Below are positions 1 to 7,492 of a DNA stretch of 64,000 bases, in pieces. The position numbers and the translations under genes were made by a program. Position 1 is the stretch's first letter, and the number at the start of each line of letters is the position of its first letter. Source of the DNA: Pseudomonas sp. TNT3 (GTDB lineage: Bacteria; Pseudomonadota; Gammaproteobacteria; Pseudomonadales; Pseudomonadaceae); contig NZ_WFGV02000005.1 in assembly GCF_010095445.2 (NCBI RefSeq), positions 62,001-126,000 on the forward strand, written 5' to 3'. Below the pieces are notes generated by a model. It saw only the letters and a list, made by a program, of their open reading frames with translations, did no database searches and was not told where the DNA came from.

Positions 1-158
1 AGCACGCCCAGCATGCCGCTGTGGTCGTGCTTGCGATCGCACACCAGAAGGTGCAAATGGGCCTGGGTCACGCCGGCAATCAATTTGGCGCGTTTGAGCG
101 CCAGGCTTTCCGAGTGTTCGGGCTCGATGACCACCAGAATGCTACGAATGGCTTGCAT
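1..158 (-). CDS. Universal stress protein (UspA/UspE family), N-terminal fragment
   Basis: This is the first 52 codons of a leftward gene that leaves the window at base 1. The reading starts at an ATG whose complement is at 156-158, and the peptide begins MQAIRSILVVIEPEHSESLA. A short beta strand (ILVVIEP) followed by a charged helix that begins the nucleotide-binding fold is typical of tandem-domain Usp proteins. The family binds ATP or acts in survival of starvation and oxygen limitation. It is divergent from miaE, and the shared 160-base gap holds both promoters. Only the N-terminus is visible, so the number of Usp domains cannot be judged. Confidence 0.8.
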   Translation of the reverse strand, partial: MQAIRSILVVIEPEHSESLALKRAKLIAGVTQAHLHLLVCDRKHDHSGMLGV

Positions 159-318
159 GTTCGGGATCTCCAGGAAGTAAAAAATACTGCGTGGGACAAC
201 TATAGTTGCTGGTCGCGAGTTCGGGACTTGATGCATATCAACGGTTAGCGACTGGTGGTCTGCGGGCAGGCCGGTATAATCGGCGCCCTTCGTTTTGAAC
301 CTTCTATCCGTGAGCCCC

Positions 319-927
319 ATGATCCTTCCCGAAATTCACGAGTTCCTCGGCTGCCGCACTCCCGACGGCTGGGTCCAGGCCGCGCTGGCCGATCAGGACA
401 CGCTGCTGATCGACCACAAGAACTGCGAATTCAAAGCCGCGAGTACGGCGTTGAGTCTGATCGCCAAGTACCACTCCCATGTCGATCTGATCAACCTCAT
501 GTCACGCCTGGCCCGGGAAGAGCTGGTGCATCACGAACAGGTCATGCGCCTGATGAAAAAACGCAAGATCGAACTCCGTCAATTGTCCGCCGGGCGCTAC
601 GCGTCAGGCCTGCGCAAAGTAGTACGTAGTCACGAGCCGGTGAAGCTGGTCGATACGCTGGTGGTCGGCGCGTTCATCGAGGCGCGCAGCTGCGAGCGTT
701 TCGAGGCGTTGGTACCGCATCTGGATGAAGAACTGGGCAAATTCTACTTTGGTCTGCTGAAAAGCGAGGCCCGGCATTTCCAGGGTTACCTGAAGCTGGC
801 CTACCAGTACGGGGACGCCAAGGACATCGCGCAGGTGATCGACAGGGTTCGTGCCGCCGAGCAAGAGCTGATTGAATCCCCCGACGTCGAGTTTCGGTTT
901 CACAGTGGCGTGCCAGTAGCCGCTTGA
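319..927 (+). CDS. miaE: tRNA-(ms2io6A) hydroxylase
   Basis: MiaE is a non-haem diiron monooxygenase. It hydroxylates the isopentenyl group of ms2i6A at tRNA position 37, next to the anticodon. The 202-residue protein starts MILPEIHEFLGCRTPDGWV. I chose this ATG over an in-frame TTG 24 bases upstream because the family begins here. The diiron ligand pattern of the ferritin-like four-helix bundle is visible: EELVHHE near residue 70, EARSCERF near 115-122 and ESEARH-like KSEARHFQ near 145. Length agrees with the family (about 200 residues). It stands alone, divergent from the Usp gene, and the next gene is convergent. Confidence 0.95.
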   Translation: MILPEIHEFLGCRTPDGWVQAALADQDTLLIDHKNCEFKAASTALSLIAKYHSHVDLINLMSRLAREELVHHEQVMRLMKKRKIELRQLSAGRYASGLRKVVRSHEPVKLVDTLVVGAFIEARSCERFEALVPHLDEELGKFYFGLLKSEARHFQGYLKLAYQYGDAKDIAQVIDRVRAAEQELIESPDVEFRFHSGVPVAA

Positions 928-955
928 GTTGCAGGAACAATATTCGCGAGCGCGT

Positions 956-1444
956 CTAGCCGCTCAGGCCCAGGCGGGTGTGCCAGTCGGCGATGGATTC
1001 TTCAGGGTAGACATCGAACTGCTGATCCCCCGGTGTTGATTCAACCTCGACCCACGGCGCCTTCGAACCAAGCATCAGGTGCGTGTGTTCCGGTGGCACC
1101 GGCAGCGGGGTGTCGATGGCGGACGCAAACGGGTGAATCAAGGTCGGCCATTCAGGGCTGAACAGCCATAAGCCGGAACCGCAGAGGGAACAGAAATGCC
1201 GCTCGGCGGTGCTTCTATGGGCACGTTTGTCGCCGTCCTCCTTGAGTCGTGCATGGTAAATCGTGATGTGTTTGCGCCCACGCACGTTGAGGCTGTCGGC
1301 ATCGCCGCTGATATTGATCGCATAACCACCGCCACCTTGGGTCTTGCGGCAAATCGAGCAATAGCAGCGCTGATAAGGGTAAGGGTGGACGCTGGTCAAA
1401 CTGAACGACACGGCGCCGCAGTGGCAGGAACCTTCGAGCTGCAT
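956..1444 (-). CDS. GFA/CENP-V family zinc protein
   Basis: This is a 162-residue protein of the glutathione-dependent formaldehyde-activating (GFA) fold, a small zinc-bound beta structure. It starts MQLEGSCHCGAV. The zinc ligands are visible as CHC at residues 7-9, the cluster CYCSIC at 27-32 and FCSLCGSG near 85-90, which is the full family signature. The substrate of most members is unknown, and the formaldehyde activity shown for one member should not be assumed here. It is leftward, with its end close to the end of miaE (convergent), and is followed upstream by a thioesterase on the same strand about 45 bases away. Confidence 0.88.
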   Translation of the reverse strand: MQLEGSCHCGAVSFSLTSVHPYPYQRCYCSICRKTQGGGGYAINISGDADSLNVRGRKHITIYHARLKEDGDKRAHRSTAERHFCSLCGSGLWLFSPEWPTLIHPFASAIDTPLPVPPEHTHLMLGSKAPWVEVESTPGDQQFDVYPEESIADWHTRLGLSG

Positions 1445-1489
1445 GGAAACCTCCGGTAGTTCTTCAACTCACCGGGACAGCTTAGACCC

Positions 1490-1894
1490 TCAGCGCTCCT
1501 CGACCGGCACCAGAATCGCGTCGCCCGTCGGCACCAGTTTCAATTGATCACCGGTTTGTGCGAACAGCTCGGCGCGAGCGAACACCTGCTTCTTTCCAGC
1601 CTTCACCACCCGGCCCCGGGCGATGAACACTTCGCCGATGGCAGGCGCCAGGCAATTGACCGAAAAATGCGAAGCCAGCACGCTGCCCGCCACCGTTCCT
1701 GCTGCAAAACCACAGGCCGTGTCGAGCAAGCCGCCGATCAGGCCCGCGTGGAGGAACCCTGAATATTGCGCCATGTCCGCTTCGCGAAAGGCCATGGTCA
1801 GTTCCACTTCACCGCTCTGCGCACGGGTGACTTCCAGCCCGGCCCAACGATTGAACGCTGAGGTTGAGTTGATCTGTTTGAGCGTGTTCAGCAT
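1490..1894 (-). CDS. PaaI-type hotdog-fold thioesterase
   Basis: This is a 134-residue single hotdog domain that probably hydrolyses an acyl-CoA thioester. The start MLNTLKQINSTSAFNRWAG is chosen because a strong ribosome-binding site (GGAGGG, 7 bases upstream) precedes it; an in-frame ATG lies 27 bases further upstream. The motif FLHAGLIGGLLDTACGFAA (about residues 46-64) is the PaaI-type helix region, with the histidine-glycine pair and the conserved Asp. The family substrate is usually unknown without assay. It lies in the same orientation as the GFA gene, but no functional link is evident. Confidence 0.88.
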   Translation of the reverse strand: MLNTLKQINSTSAFNRWAGLEVTRAQSGEVELTMAFREADMAQYSGFLHAGLIGGLLDTACGFAAGTVAGSVLASHFSVNCLAPAIGEVFIARGRVVKAGKKQVFARAELFAQTGDQLKLVPTGDAILVPVEER

Positions 1895-1992
1895 GACGAA
1901 TCCCTCCGAATGAGGAGCCAAGATGCGCCTGGGTTCTTAGGGTGTCATTGTCTATAAAGGAGGGTGATGTGCCGTTGGATTTGTGGTGAATG

Positions 1993-2016
1993 TGTTCATC
2001 TGTTCATCTGTTCATT
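1993..2016 (+). repeat. Three tandem copies of an 8-base unit TGTTCATC
   Basis: The sequence reads TGTTCATC, TGTTCATC, TGTTCATT at 1993-2000, 2001-2008 and 2009-2016. It sits about 60 bases upstream of the manganese riboswitch, so it lies in or near the presumed mntP promoter. Whether it binds a regulator is unknown. Confidence 0.6.
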
Positions 2017-2059
2017 GCGACTCAGGCCAGCTATTCATGATTTTTTCACATCCCACCGG

Positions 2060-2235
2060 TTACCCTGCGCGCCTCTTTGGGGAGTAGCCTGTTTGCGATT
2101 CGTCGCAAGCGCCCGCATCAACATTCTCGGCAACATGCCGTGGTGCGGGCACCTTCTGGTTGGTGAGACCATCGACATACCTGCGCTGAAGTCGGGCGCG
2201 CGGATATGTCGTGGACTCAAGCCCGACCGGTATTA
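2060..2235 (+). promoter_or_regulatory. yybP-ykoY manganese riboswitch upstream of mntP
   Basis: The two conserved internal loops of the yybP-ykoY aptamer are present: GGGGAGTAG at 2079-2087 and GGTGAGACC at 2162-2170, joined by a GC-rich hairpin arm around 2111-2152. In this class the loops bind Mn2+ and the downstream gene is usually mntP or another manganese exporter, exactly as here. Downstream of the aptamer two perfect 7-bp helices can form: CGACATA 2173-2179 with TATGTCG 2205-2211, and GTCGGGC 2191-2197 with GCCCGAC 2221-2227. Their arms interleave, so they are alternatives and form a plausible expression platform. The second ends 12 bases before the GTG start of mntP. Aptamer identity is secure; the switching mechanism is inferred. 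Confidence 0.93.
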
Positions 2236-2239
2236 CAGC

Positions 2240-2809
2240 GTGAACCCAGCCTCTCTTGTTTTCCTTGCTTTCGCCATGTCCACCGATGCCTTCGCGGCCG
2301 CTATCGGTAAAGGCTCGGCCCTGCACAAACCCAAATTTCTCGAAGCCTTGCGTGTCGGCCTGATCTTCGGCTTGATCGAAGCCATCACGCCGATTATCGG
2401 CTGGTTTATCGGCCAGGCTGCCTCGCAATTCGTGGCCAGTTGGGACCACTGGATCGCTTTCACCCTGTTGCTGCTGCTCGGATTGCACATGATCCATAAC
2501 GGGGTGAAAGACGAAGAGCCCGAAGAAGAGGTCGAGAAGCCCAAGCAACATGGTTTCTGGCTGCTCGCCGTCACGGGATTTGCCACCAGCATTGATGCAT
2601 TGGCCGTGGGTGTAGGTCTGGCGTTTGTGGACGTCAACATCTGGCTGGCGGCCGGACTGATCGGCCTGGCGACCCTGACCATGGTGACGATCGGTGTGAT
2701 GCTGGGCCGCGTCATCGGTAGCGTGATGGGCAAACGTGCTGAAATTCTGGGTGGCGTGGTGTTGATCATCGTCGGCGCGACGATCTTGTACGAGCATTTG
2801 TCGGTTTAA
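2240..2809 (+). CDS. mntP: Manganese efflux pump MntP
   Basis: MntP exports Mn2+ across the inner membrane and protects against manganese intoxication. The 189-residue protein has six hydrophobic segments in two homologous halves. Each half carries the family motif with a membrane-embedded aspartate: [14 protein letters not shown] near residue 16 and [14 protein letters not shown] near residue 119. A GTG start ([11 protein letters not shown]) is chosen because the open frame further upstream (to 1964) runs through the riboswitch and codes for nothing recognisable. The acidic linker [11 protein letters not shown] lies between the halves. Regulation is by the manganese riboswitch immediately upstream. 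Confidence 0.95.
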   Translation: MNPASLVFLAFAMSTDAFAAAIGKGSALHKPKFLEALRVGLIFGLIEAITPIIGWFIGQAASQFVASWDHWIAFTLLLLLGLHMIHNGVKDEEPEEEVEKPKQHGFWLLAVTGFATSIDALAVGVGLAFVDVNIWLAAGLIGLATLTMVTIGVMLGRVIGSVMGKRAEILGGVVLIIVGATILYEHLSV

Positions 2810-2829
2810 GCCTGCGAACCTTAGGCCCC

Positions 2830-2922
2830 GTAGGAGCTGCCGAGCGAAGCGAGGCTGCGATCTTTTGATCTTAAAAAACAAAATCAAAAGATCGCAGCCT
2901 CGTTTCACTTGGCAGCTCCTAC
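2830..2922. repeat. REP/REPIN-type inverted repeat
   Basis: Outer arms GTAGGAGCTGCC (2830-2841) and GGCAGCTCCTAC (2911-2922) are exact complements. Inner arms 2851-2869 and 2883-2901, both containing GATCTTTTGAT or its complement, pair almost perfectly around an A-rich loop. It lies between the convergent ends of mntP and the AlkA gene and may also act as a transcription block. Related half elements occur at 26538 and 52438. Confidence 0.85.
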
Positions 2923-2951
2923 AGGGCTCCTATGCAGATTTCGCAGTTGGT

Positions 2952-3569
2952 CTATCTGGCAGGCACCCGCCACAAATACCAGGCCGCGACCGTGCGATAG
3001 GGGCGCCACGCCAGGCCGATTTCGATCATCTGCTTGCGCGTCGGCTGCACCTCTAGCCCTTTCAAACGTCGGTAGCCTTCACGAACACCGAAATCATCCG
3101 CCGGCAAGATATCCGGGCGTTCCAGGCTGTAAATCAGCAGCATCTCAACGGTCCAGCGACCGACCCCGCGCAATGTGATCAAGCGCTCGATCAGCGCCTC
3201 GTCGTCCATCGCCAACGCCGTTGTGTAGTCCGGTACCACACCGCTTAACGCTGCCTGGGCTATGCCTTGAATGGTCGTGATCTTGTTGGCCGAGAATCCG
3301 CAACTGCGCAGCTGATCGAACCCGGTTGCCACCATCTGTTCGGGCCTCGGAAAAGAGCCCGAGGGAAACAACGCGAGTAATCGCCCGAGAATGGCGTCGC
3401 CGGCTTTGGCGTGCAGTTGCTGATAGGCAATGGCCCGCACCAGCGATTCATATGGATCGCGTGCCGGGTGTGGTTGATGCAGGCAAGGGCCGATGGCGGC
3501 AATGTGTCGCCGCCAGTCGTCATCGATGGACGACAGAAAAACGCTCGCGGGCAGGTAGGGATCGGGCAT
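2952..3569 (-). CDS. AlkA-type DNA-3-methyladenine glycosylase II
   Basis: This is a 205-residue HhH-GPD base-excision glycosylase that removes alkylated purines such as 3-methyladenine. The helix-hairpin-helix LRGVGRWTVEMLL (about residues 133-145) is followed by LPADDFGV (about 156-163), whose aspartate is the catalytic residue of this family. The start MPDPYLPAS (ATG complement at 3567-3569) is chosen because it lies 1 base after the ada stop codon, which implies translational coupling. It lacks the N-terminal domain of E. coli AlkA, as many short bacterial homologues do. The partner Ada both repairs and senses methylation, so co-induction is likely. Confidence 0.9.
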   Translation of the reverse strand: MPDPYLPASVFLSSIDDDWRRHIAAIGPCLHQPHPARDPYESLVRAIAYQQLHAKAGDAILGRLLALFPSGSFPRPEQMVATGFDQLRSCGFSANKITTIQGIAQAALSGVVPDYTTALAMDDEALIERLITLRGVGRWTVEMLLIYSLERPDILPADDFGVREGYRRLKGLEVQPTRKQMIEIGLAWRPYRTVAAWYLWRVPAR

Positions 3570-3570
3570 G

Positions 3571-4653
3571 TCAGAACGCAAGTTGTCGAGTGATCTGTAG
3601 CGCAGCATTTTCCAGCCTGAGCAAAAATGCCTTGCGCGGTTGTCCTCCACCATAGCCCGTCAACGAGCCATCCGCCCCGATGACCCGGTGGCAGGGCAAG
3701 ACAATCGAAAGGCGGTTTTGCCCGTTCGCCATGCCCACCGCACGACTGGCGCCGGGCTTGCCCAGCGTCGCAGCGATGGTGCCGTAGGTGCTGGTCTTGC
3801 CATAAGGGATTTTCGCCAGTTCGGCCCAGACCTGCCTGAAAAACTCGCTGCCGGGCAGGTGCAGCGGGACTTTGAACTCGGTCAGCTTTCCGGCGAAATA
3901 GGCTGCCAGTTCTGCTTCGATTTGCTGCAAGTGAGCGTTGTGTCCGGGTGCGACGGCATACCCGTGGCGGTTCTGCAGAGCCTGGATTTCCCGCGTCAGC
4001 GCCGGTCGATCAAGAAACTCCAGCAGCACCAACCCTCGCTGTTCAGCCATGGCGATCATCGGCCCCAGCGGGGTGGTCAGGCGGGTGAACAGCAGCGGTT
4101 CGCTTTGGGCGGCGCGGCCGGGGGTGATGTGGAAGGACTTCTGGAAGGCATCGCGGAAACCGCTCAGGGACTCGTAACCCGAGTCGAACGCGGCGTTATC
4201 TATGGAATCGCCCTGTTTGATCCCGCCCAACGCCATGCCCAGACGCCGGGTACGTAGCCAGGCGTGGAACGTCATGCCGAAATGCTGTTTGAACCAGCGC
4301 CGCAGCTTCAGCGGCTCCACGCCTTCGGCCAGTAGCTGGGCATCGGTCCAACGCTGGTCGGGATCACTGTCGACGCAGGTGAGCAGTTTTTGCACCCAGT
4401 CCGGCGCAATGGCGGCAGCATCCAGAGGCTTGCAGCGCAGGCAAGCGCGATAACCCGCCGACAGGCATTCATCGGCATGGGCGAAGAACTCGACGTTCTC
4501 CGGTTTTGGCTTGCGCGCCGTACAACTGGGCCGACAAAAGATGCCGGTGGTTTTGACGGCCGTAAAGAACACTCCCTCGTAGGAGGTGTCTCGTTCGAGC
4601 ATGGCGCGAACCATCTCGGCGTGGGGCGGAAGCAAAGCGTTTTGTAGGTTCAT
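3571..4653 (-). CDS. ada: Bifunctional methylation sensor/O6-methylguanine-DNA methyltransferase Ada
   Basis: Ada repairs methylphosphotriesters with its N-terminal zinc domain and O6-methylguanine with its C-terminal domain; the N-methylated form activates its own regulon. The 360-residue protein has the zinc cysteines C40 (in GIFCRPSC), C44, C69 and C72, where C40 corresponds to the methyl acceptor. An AraC-type DNA-binding segment follows (about 85-185), and then the methyltransferase domain with the active site PCHRVIG near residue 327. The start MNLQNALLPPHAEM is preferred to an in-frame start 36 bases upstream by comparison with the family. The AlkA gene follows after 1 base; the LysE gene is upstream on the same strand. 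Confidence 0.95.
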   Translation of the reverse strand: MNLQNALLPPHAEMVRAMLERDTSYEGVFFTAVKTTGIFCRPSCTARKPKPENVEFFAHADECLSAGYRACLRCKPLDAAAIAPDWVQKLLTCVDSDPDQRWTDAQLLAEGVEPLKLRRWFKQHFGMTFHAWLRTRRLGMALGGIKQGDSIDNAAFDSGYESLSGFRDAFQKSFHITPGRAAQSEPLLFTRLTTPLGPMIAMAEQRGLVLLEFLDRPALTREIQALQNRHGYAVAPGHNAHLQQIEAELAAYFAGKLTEFKVPLHLPGSEFFRQVWAELAKIPYGKTSTYGTIAATLGKPGASRAVGMANGQNRLSIVLPCHRVIGADGSLTGYGGGQPRKAFLLRLENAALQITRQLAF

Positions 4654-4714
4654 GACGTGAGCATAGGGGGCGTCGGTCAGTGTCTCCACCGGAAAATCGA
4701 CAGAGAATTCCTCA

Positions 4715-5335
4715 TCAGGCCCGGCGTGCCATCAGCAACACCGATGCGGCCGCCGAGAGCAAACCTGCACAGCAGCGGTTGAAGATCCGTTTGCCACTGG
4801 GTTTGGCAAACCAGCGGCGCATGTGCAGACCCATATAGGCATAAGCAGCGATGGCAATCCATTCGAGGACCAGGAACAGCGCGCCCAGCACGGCGAATTG
4901 TGGAGTGATCGCCTGGGTCGGATTGACGAACTGCGGCAGGAATGCGGTGAAGATCAGGATCGCTTTCGGGTTGCCGGCCGCGACCAGAAACTCCTGCCGT
5001 GGCAGCGCTAAAAGCCCGACGGGCGCGCCCTGTACGACGTTTTCAGTGCCAGAGTCGGCTCGCCACAGTTGCCAGGCGAGGTAGAACAGATAGGCCGCAC
5101 CCAGAATCTTGATCCCATAGAACAACAGTTCGGATGTTTGCAGCACAACCGCCAATCCCGCAGACGCCAGGGCGATCATTCCGGCAAACGCCAGCAGCCG
5201 ACCCAGGCCCGCCATGCACGCGGTGCGGTAGCCATAACGGGTGGCATTGCTGACCGACAACAGATTGTTCGGACCCGGCGCCATGTTCAGCGCGAAGCAG
5301 GCGGGAAGAAAGAGGGAGAGGGTGGCGAGGTCCAT
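4715..5335 (-). CDS. LysE/RhtB-family exporter
   Basis: This is a 206-residue inner-membrane exporter of the LysE/RhtB family, which usually exports amino acids or their derivatives. The signature near the N-terminus is MAPGPNNLLSVSNATRYGYR. There are about six hydrophobic helices, and LVAAGNPKAILIFTAFLPQF (about residues 112-131) is the second conserved motif with its Asn-Pro-Lys. The start MDLATLSLFLP has GGAG 8 bases upstream. It ends about 60 bases before ada on the same strand, so read-through into the repair genes is possible. A second, different LysE-type gene is divergent. The substrate cannot be told from sequence. Confidence 0.88.
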   Translation of the reverse strand: MDLATLSLFLPACFALNMAPGPNNLLSVSNATRYGYRTACMAGLGRLLAFAGMIALASAGLAVVLQTSELLFYGIKILGAAYLFYLAWQLWRADSGTENVVQGAPVGLLALPRQEFLVAAGNPKAILIFTAFLPQFVNPTQAITPQFAVLGALFLVLEWIAIAAYAYMGLHMRRWFAKPSGKRIFNRCCAGLLSAAASVLLMARRA

Positions 5336-5502
5336 GATCGGCTCCAGAAGCAAGAAGAGTATTTTTACCATGGTCGTTTGGCGGCCGACCCGTACAGTGA
5401 TTGACGGTCGTCGCGGTACAGGTGAGGGGGTGTTTTGTTCAATACAGAAATTGAGTCGCACCTTACCGTCATGGCTGGTACCACTGAATTGAAGAGGGTG
5501 TG

Positions 5503-6090
5503 ATGAGTCTGATTGTCTCCATGGCGGCGTTTGCATTGGTGGCTTCGATAACGCCGGGGCCGGTGAATATCGTGGCGTTGAGTTCCGGTGCGCGGTTTGG
5601 TTTTCGCGCCAGTCAGCGGCATGTTGCCGGCGCGACACTGGGGTTCGTGTTGTTGCTGGTGTTGATGGGGTTGGGACTGCACGAAGTGCTGCAGATCTGG
5701 CCGGGCCTGGCCCGGGTTGTGCAGCTGGCGGGGGTGGCGTTTTTGTTGTTCATGGCCTGGAAACTGGCCGCCGATGACGGGCGTCTCGATGCGAAAGAGT
5801 CAGGCCGGGCGCCGTCAATGCTCTACGGTGCCGTCATGCAGTGGCTCAACCCCAAGGCGTGGCTGGCTTGTGTGGCGGGCATGGGGGCTTTTGTTGCCGA
5901 TGGCGAGGCGCGATTGGTCTGGCAGTTTGCGGCGGTGTATCTGGTGATCTGCTATGTGTCCGTCGGTTGCTGGGTCTATGCGGGGACGTTTTTGCGCGGC
6001 TACCTGAACAACCCGGCGGGTATGCGGATGTTCAACCGGGGAATGGCAGCGTTGTTGGCGGTGAGTGCGGGGTATTTGTTGTTGCCTTGA
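5503..6090 (+). CDS. LysE/RhtB-family exporter
   Basis: This is a 195-residue membrane transporter of the LysE family. It has the SITPGPVNIVALSSGARFGFR signature at about residues 15-35 and the second motif MQWLNPKAWLACVAG near 111-125. An upstream in-frame GTG directly abuts the chosen ATG (5503); the ATG has the ribosome-binding site GAAGAGGG. It is divergent from the other LysE gene and convergent with an AraC regulator (gap of about 30 bases). Although LysE genes often have a divergent regulator, here the AraC gene is tail-to-tail, so regulation is only possible in trans. Substrate unknown. Confidence 0.87.
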   Translation: MSLIVSMAAFALVASITPGPVNIVALSSGARFGFRASQRHVAGATLGFVLLLVLMGLGLHEVLQIWPGLARVVQLAGVAFLLFMAWKLAADDGRLDAKESGRAPSMLYGAVMQWLNPKAWLACVAGMGAFVADGEARLVWQFAAVYLVICYVSVGCWVYAGTFLRGYLNNPAGMRMFNRGMAALLAVSAGYLLLP

Positions 6091-6120
6091 TCTTGCCTGC
6101 AGAGCGCTCACAGACCTACG

Positions 6121-6954
6121 TCACCCGCGATACTGCCCCGGTGTGGCGGCCAGGTGTTGTTTGAACGCGCGTTGAAAGTGGGCCTGGTCGGCGAAACCCG
6201 CCTCGAGGGCGACGTCGGCAATCAGTTTGCCGCTGCGCAGTCTCTCCTGGGCGAACTGGATGCGTCGGTTGACCAGGAAGGCGTGGGGCGTCATGCCGAA
6301 GTGTTGCTTGAATGCACGGATCAGGTAGGACGGCGACAGCTGCGCGGCTGCGCAAATGTCTTCGAGCTTGAGCAATTGCGTACAGTTATCCCGAATGAAT
6401 TCGGCGGCCCGCTCCAGCTTGAAGTTAGGTTCGCGTAGCGGTTGCTCGGCCGGGTTGAACCGTTGCTGCACCTCGGTAAAAAACTCCACCACTGTGCTGT
6501 GTTTTTGCAGGTGGTCTTGCGATGTGTCCACCAACACCTCATGCAGCGCCACCAGTCCGTCGAATAGCTGGGTGTCGCGGTCATGGGTGATGGAAAAACG
6601 GCGGAACGCCAAGTCGGAGCTGAAGCCCAGCTGGTGCTGCAGATCAGTGAGCCACGCGGTGTCGATGTACAGCATCAGATACGACCACGGTTCGTCGTCG
6701 ATCGGATTGCACGCATGGACATCGCCGGGATTCATCAGCACGACGGTGCCGGCGCTGACCTGAAACCGGGCTTGTTCGTGAATGTAGGTGCTGCGCCCGG
6801 CGGTGATGGCGCCGATCGAAAAGTGTTCGTGAGAATGACGCGTGTAGCAGACCTCGCGCCCGTCAGCGATGGAGCGGGCTTCAATGAAGGGCAGGGCGTC
6901 ATCGCGCCAGAAGCGCGGGGCCTTGTCTGCGTCTTTGGCAACGGCGTGCTTCAT
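6121..6954 (-). CDS. AraC-family transcriptional regulator
   Basis: This is a 277-residue one-component regulator. Residues about 20-110 form a cupin-like effector-binding domain (HSHEHFSIGAI, then SAGTVVLMNPGDVHACNP). Residues about 175-277 hold two helix-turn-helix motifs, LEDICAAAQLSPSYLIRAFKQ and IADVALEAGFADQAHFQRAF, which is the AraC/XylS signature, ending with the typical TPGQYR. The ATG (MKHAVAKDADK) is the natural start. The gene is convergent with the LysE exporter, a pairing often seen for amino-acid exporters, so that exporter is a possible but unproven target. The effector is unknown. Confidence 0.9.
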   Translation of the reverse strand: MKHAVAKDADKAPRFWRDDALPFIEARSIADGREVCYTRHSHEHFSIGAITAGRSTYIHEQARFQVSAGTVVLMNPGDVHACNPIDDEPWSYLMLYIDTAWLTDLQHQLGFSSDLAFRRFSITHDRDTQLFDGLVALHEVLVDTSQDHLQKHSTVVEFFTEVQQRFNPAEQPLREPNFKLERAAEFIRDNCTQLLKLEDICAAAQLSPSYLIRAFKQHFGMTPHAFLVNRRIQFAQERLRSGKLIADVALEAGFADQAHFQRAFKQHLAATPGQYRG

Positions 6955-7088
6955 GCTTAGGGTCCTCGGCAGGTCAGCGCCTGAGTGTATTTGTTCTCGC
7001 CGTCAAAGGCTCGTCCCCGCGCGTTGATGTCGAGTTTTTTGCATCCGTTTTGTGATGAGTGATCCCTCGTCAGATTCATCATTATGGA

Positions 7089-7145
7089 GTCGTAATGACT
7101 CGAAATGATGTCATAAAGACTCTTGTTGAATATGGTCTAAATGAC
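7089..7145 (+). promoter_or_regulatory. Three GTC-N5-GAC inverted repeats (NorR/FhpR-type enhancer sites)
   Basis: GTCGTAATGAC (7089-7099), GTCATAAAGAC (7110-7120) and GTCTAAATGAC (7135-7145) share the form GTC-N5-GAC and so fit the GT-N7-AC core reported for NorR-type nitric oxide sensors. Their centres are 21 and 25 bases apart. The last centre is 48 bases upstream of the -24 element of a sigma-54-like promoter. NorR at norVW also uses three such sites. The identity of the activator is inferred; no norR or fhpR gene is in the window. Confidence 0.75.
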
Positions 7146-7186
7146 ATCGAGCCTCTGATCTCATTGATTTAAAAGGGCTTAAAACC

Positions 7187-7202
7187 TGGCACGGCTCTTG
7201 AT
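7187..7202 (+). promoter_or_regulatory. Sigma-54 (-24/-12) promoter for ppyR-nnrS
   Basis: The sequence TGGCACGGCTCTTGAT matches the RpoN consensus TGGCACG-N4-TTGC at 11 of 12 defined bases. The GG at 7188-7189 and G at 7200 have the correct spacing; the usual C after that G is replaced by A. It lies 42 bases upstream of the ppyR start and downstream of three NorR-like sites. Confidence 0.72.
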
Positions 7203-7243
7203 ACATCCCCGGTACAACTGAACGACTTCAGGAGTACCGAAAA

Positions 7244-7492
7244 ATGTTCGACTTCTTCACCAATCCCCACAATGTTCTTCAGCTGTCGAATCGCGTACTG
7301 GGCGCAGGTCTTGCACTGTTGCTCGCTGGCATTTACGGCGCCTATCTGTACGACGGTCATTTGCCCATCGTCGCGCTGGTGTCGTTGCACGCGATGACGA
7401 TCATCGGACCGACCTTGCTCAAAATCGGCTACGTCATGCGCCTGCTGTCCCAGCATCGGCTGGGACAATGCCCGGTCGGAGCTGGAGTGTGA
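7244..7492 (+). CDS. ppyR: Small two-helix membrane protein, PpyR-like
   Basis: This is an 82-residue protein starting MFDFFTNPHNVLQLSNRVLG. It has two hydrophobic stretches (about residues 19-36 and 40-60) and a short charged tail, so it should sit in the inner membrane. I recognise it as resembling PpyR, a small P. aeruginosa membrane protein encoded next to a NnrS-family gene and the flavohaemoglobin gene fhp and reported to affect psl and pyoverdine expression. The ribosome-binding site is CAGGAG. It overlaps the start of nnrS, so the two are probably translated together. The promoter region suggests a nitric oxide response. The biochemical role is unknown and the symbol is by resemblance. 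Confidence 0.7.
   Translation: MFDFFTNPHNVLQLSNRVLGAGLALLLAGIYGAYLYDGHLPIVALVSLHAMTIIGPTLLKIGYVMRLLSQHRLGQCPVGAGV

Noticed and set aside
1964..2239. N-terminal extension of mntP through the riboswitch
   Set aside because: These codons overlap the conserved aptamer loops and code for a sequence unlike MntP; the GTG at 2240 is the natural start.
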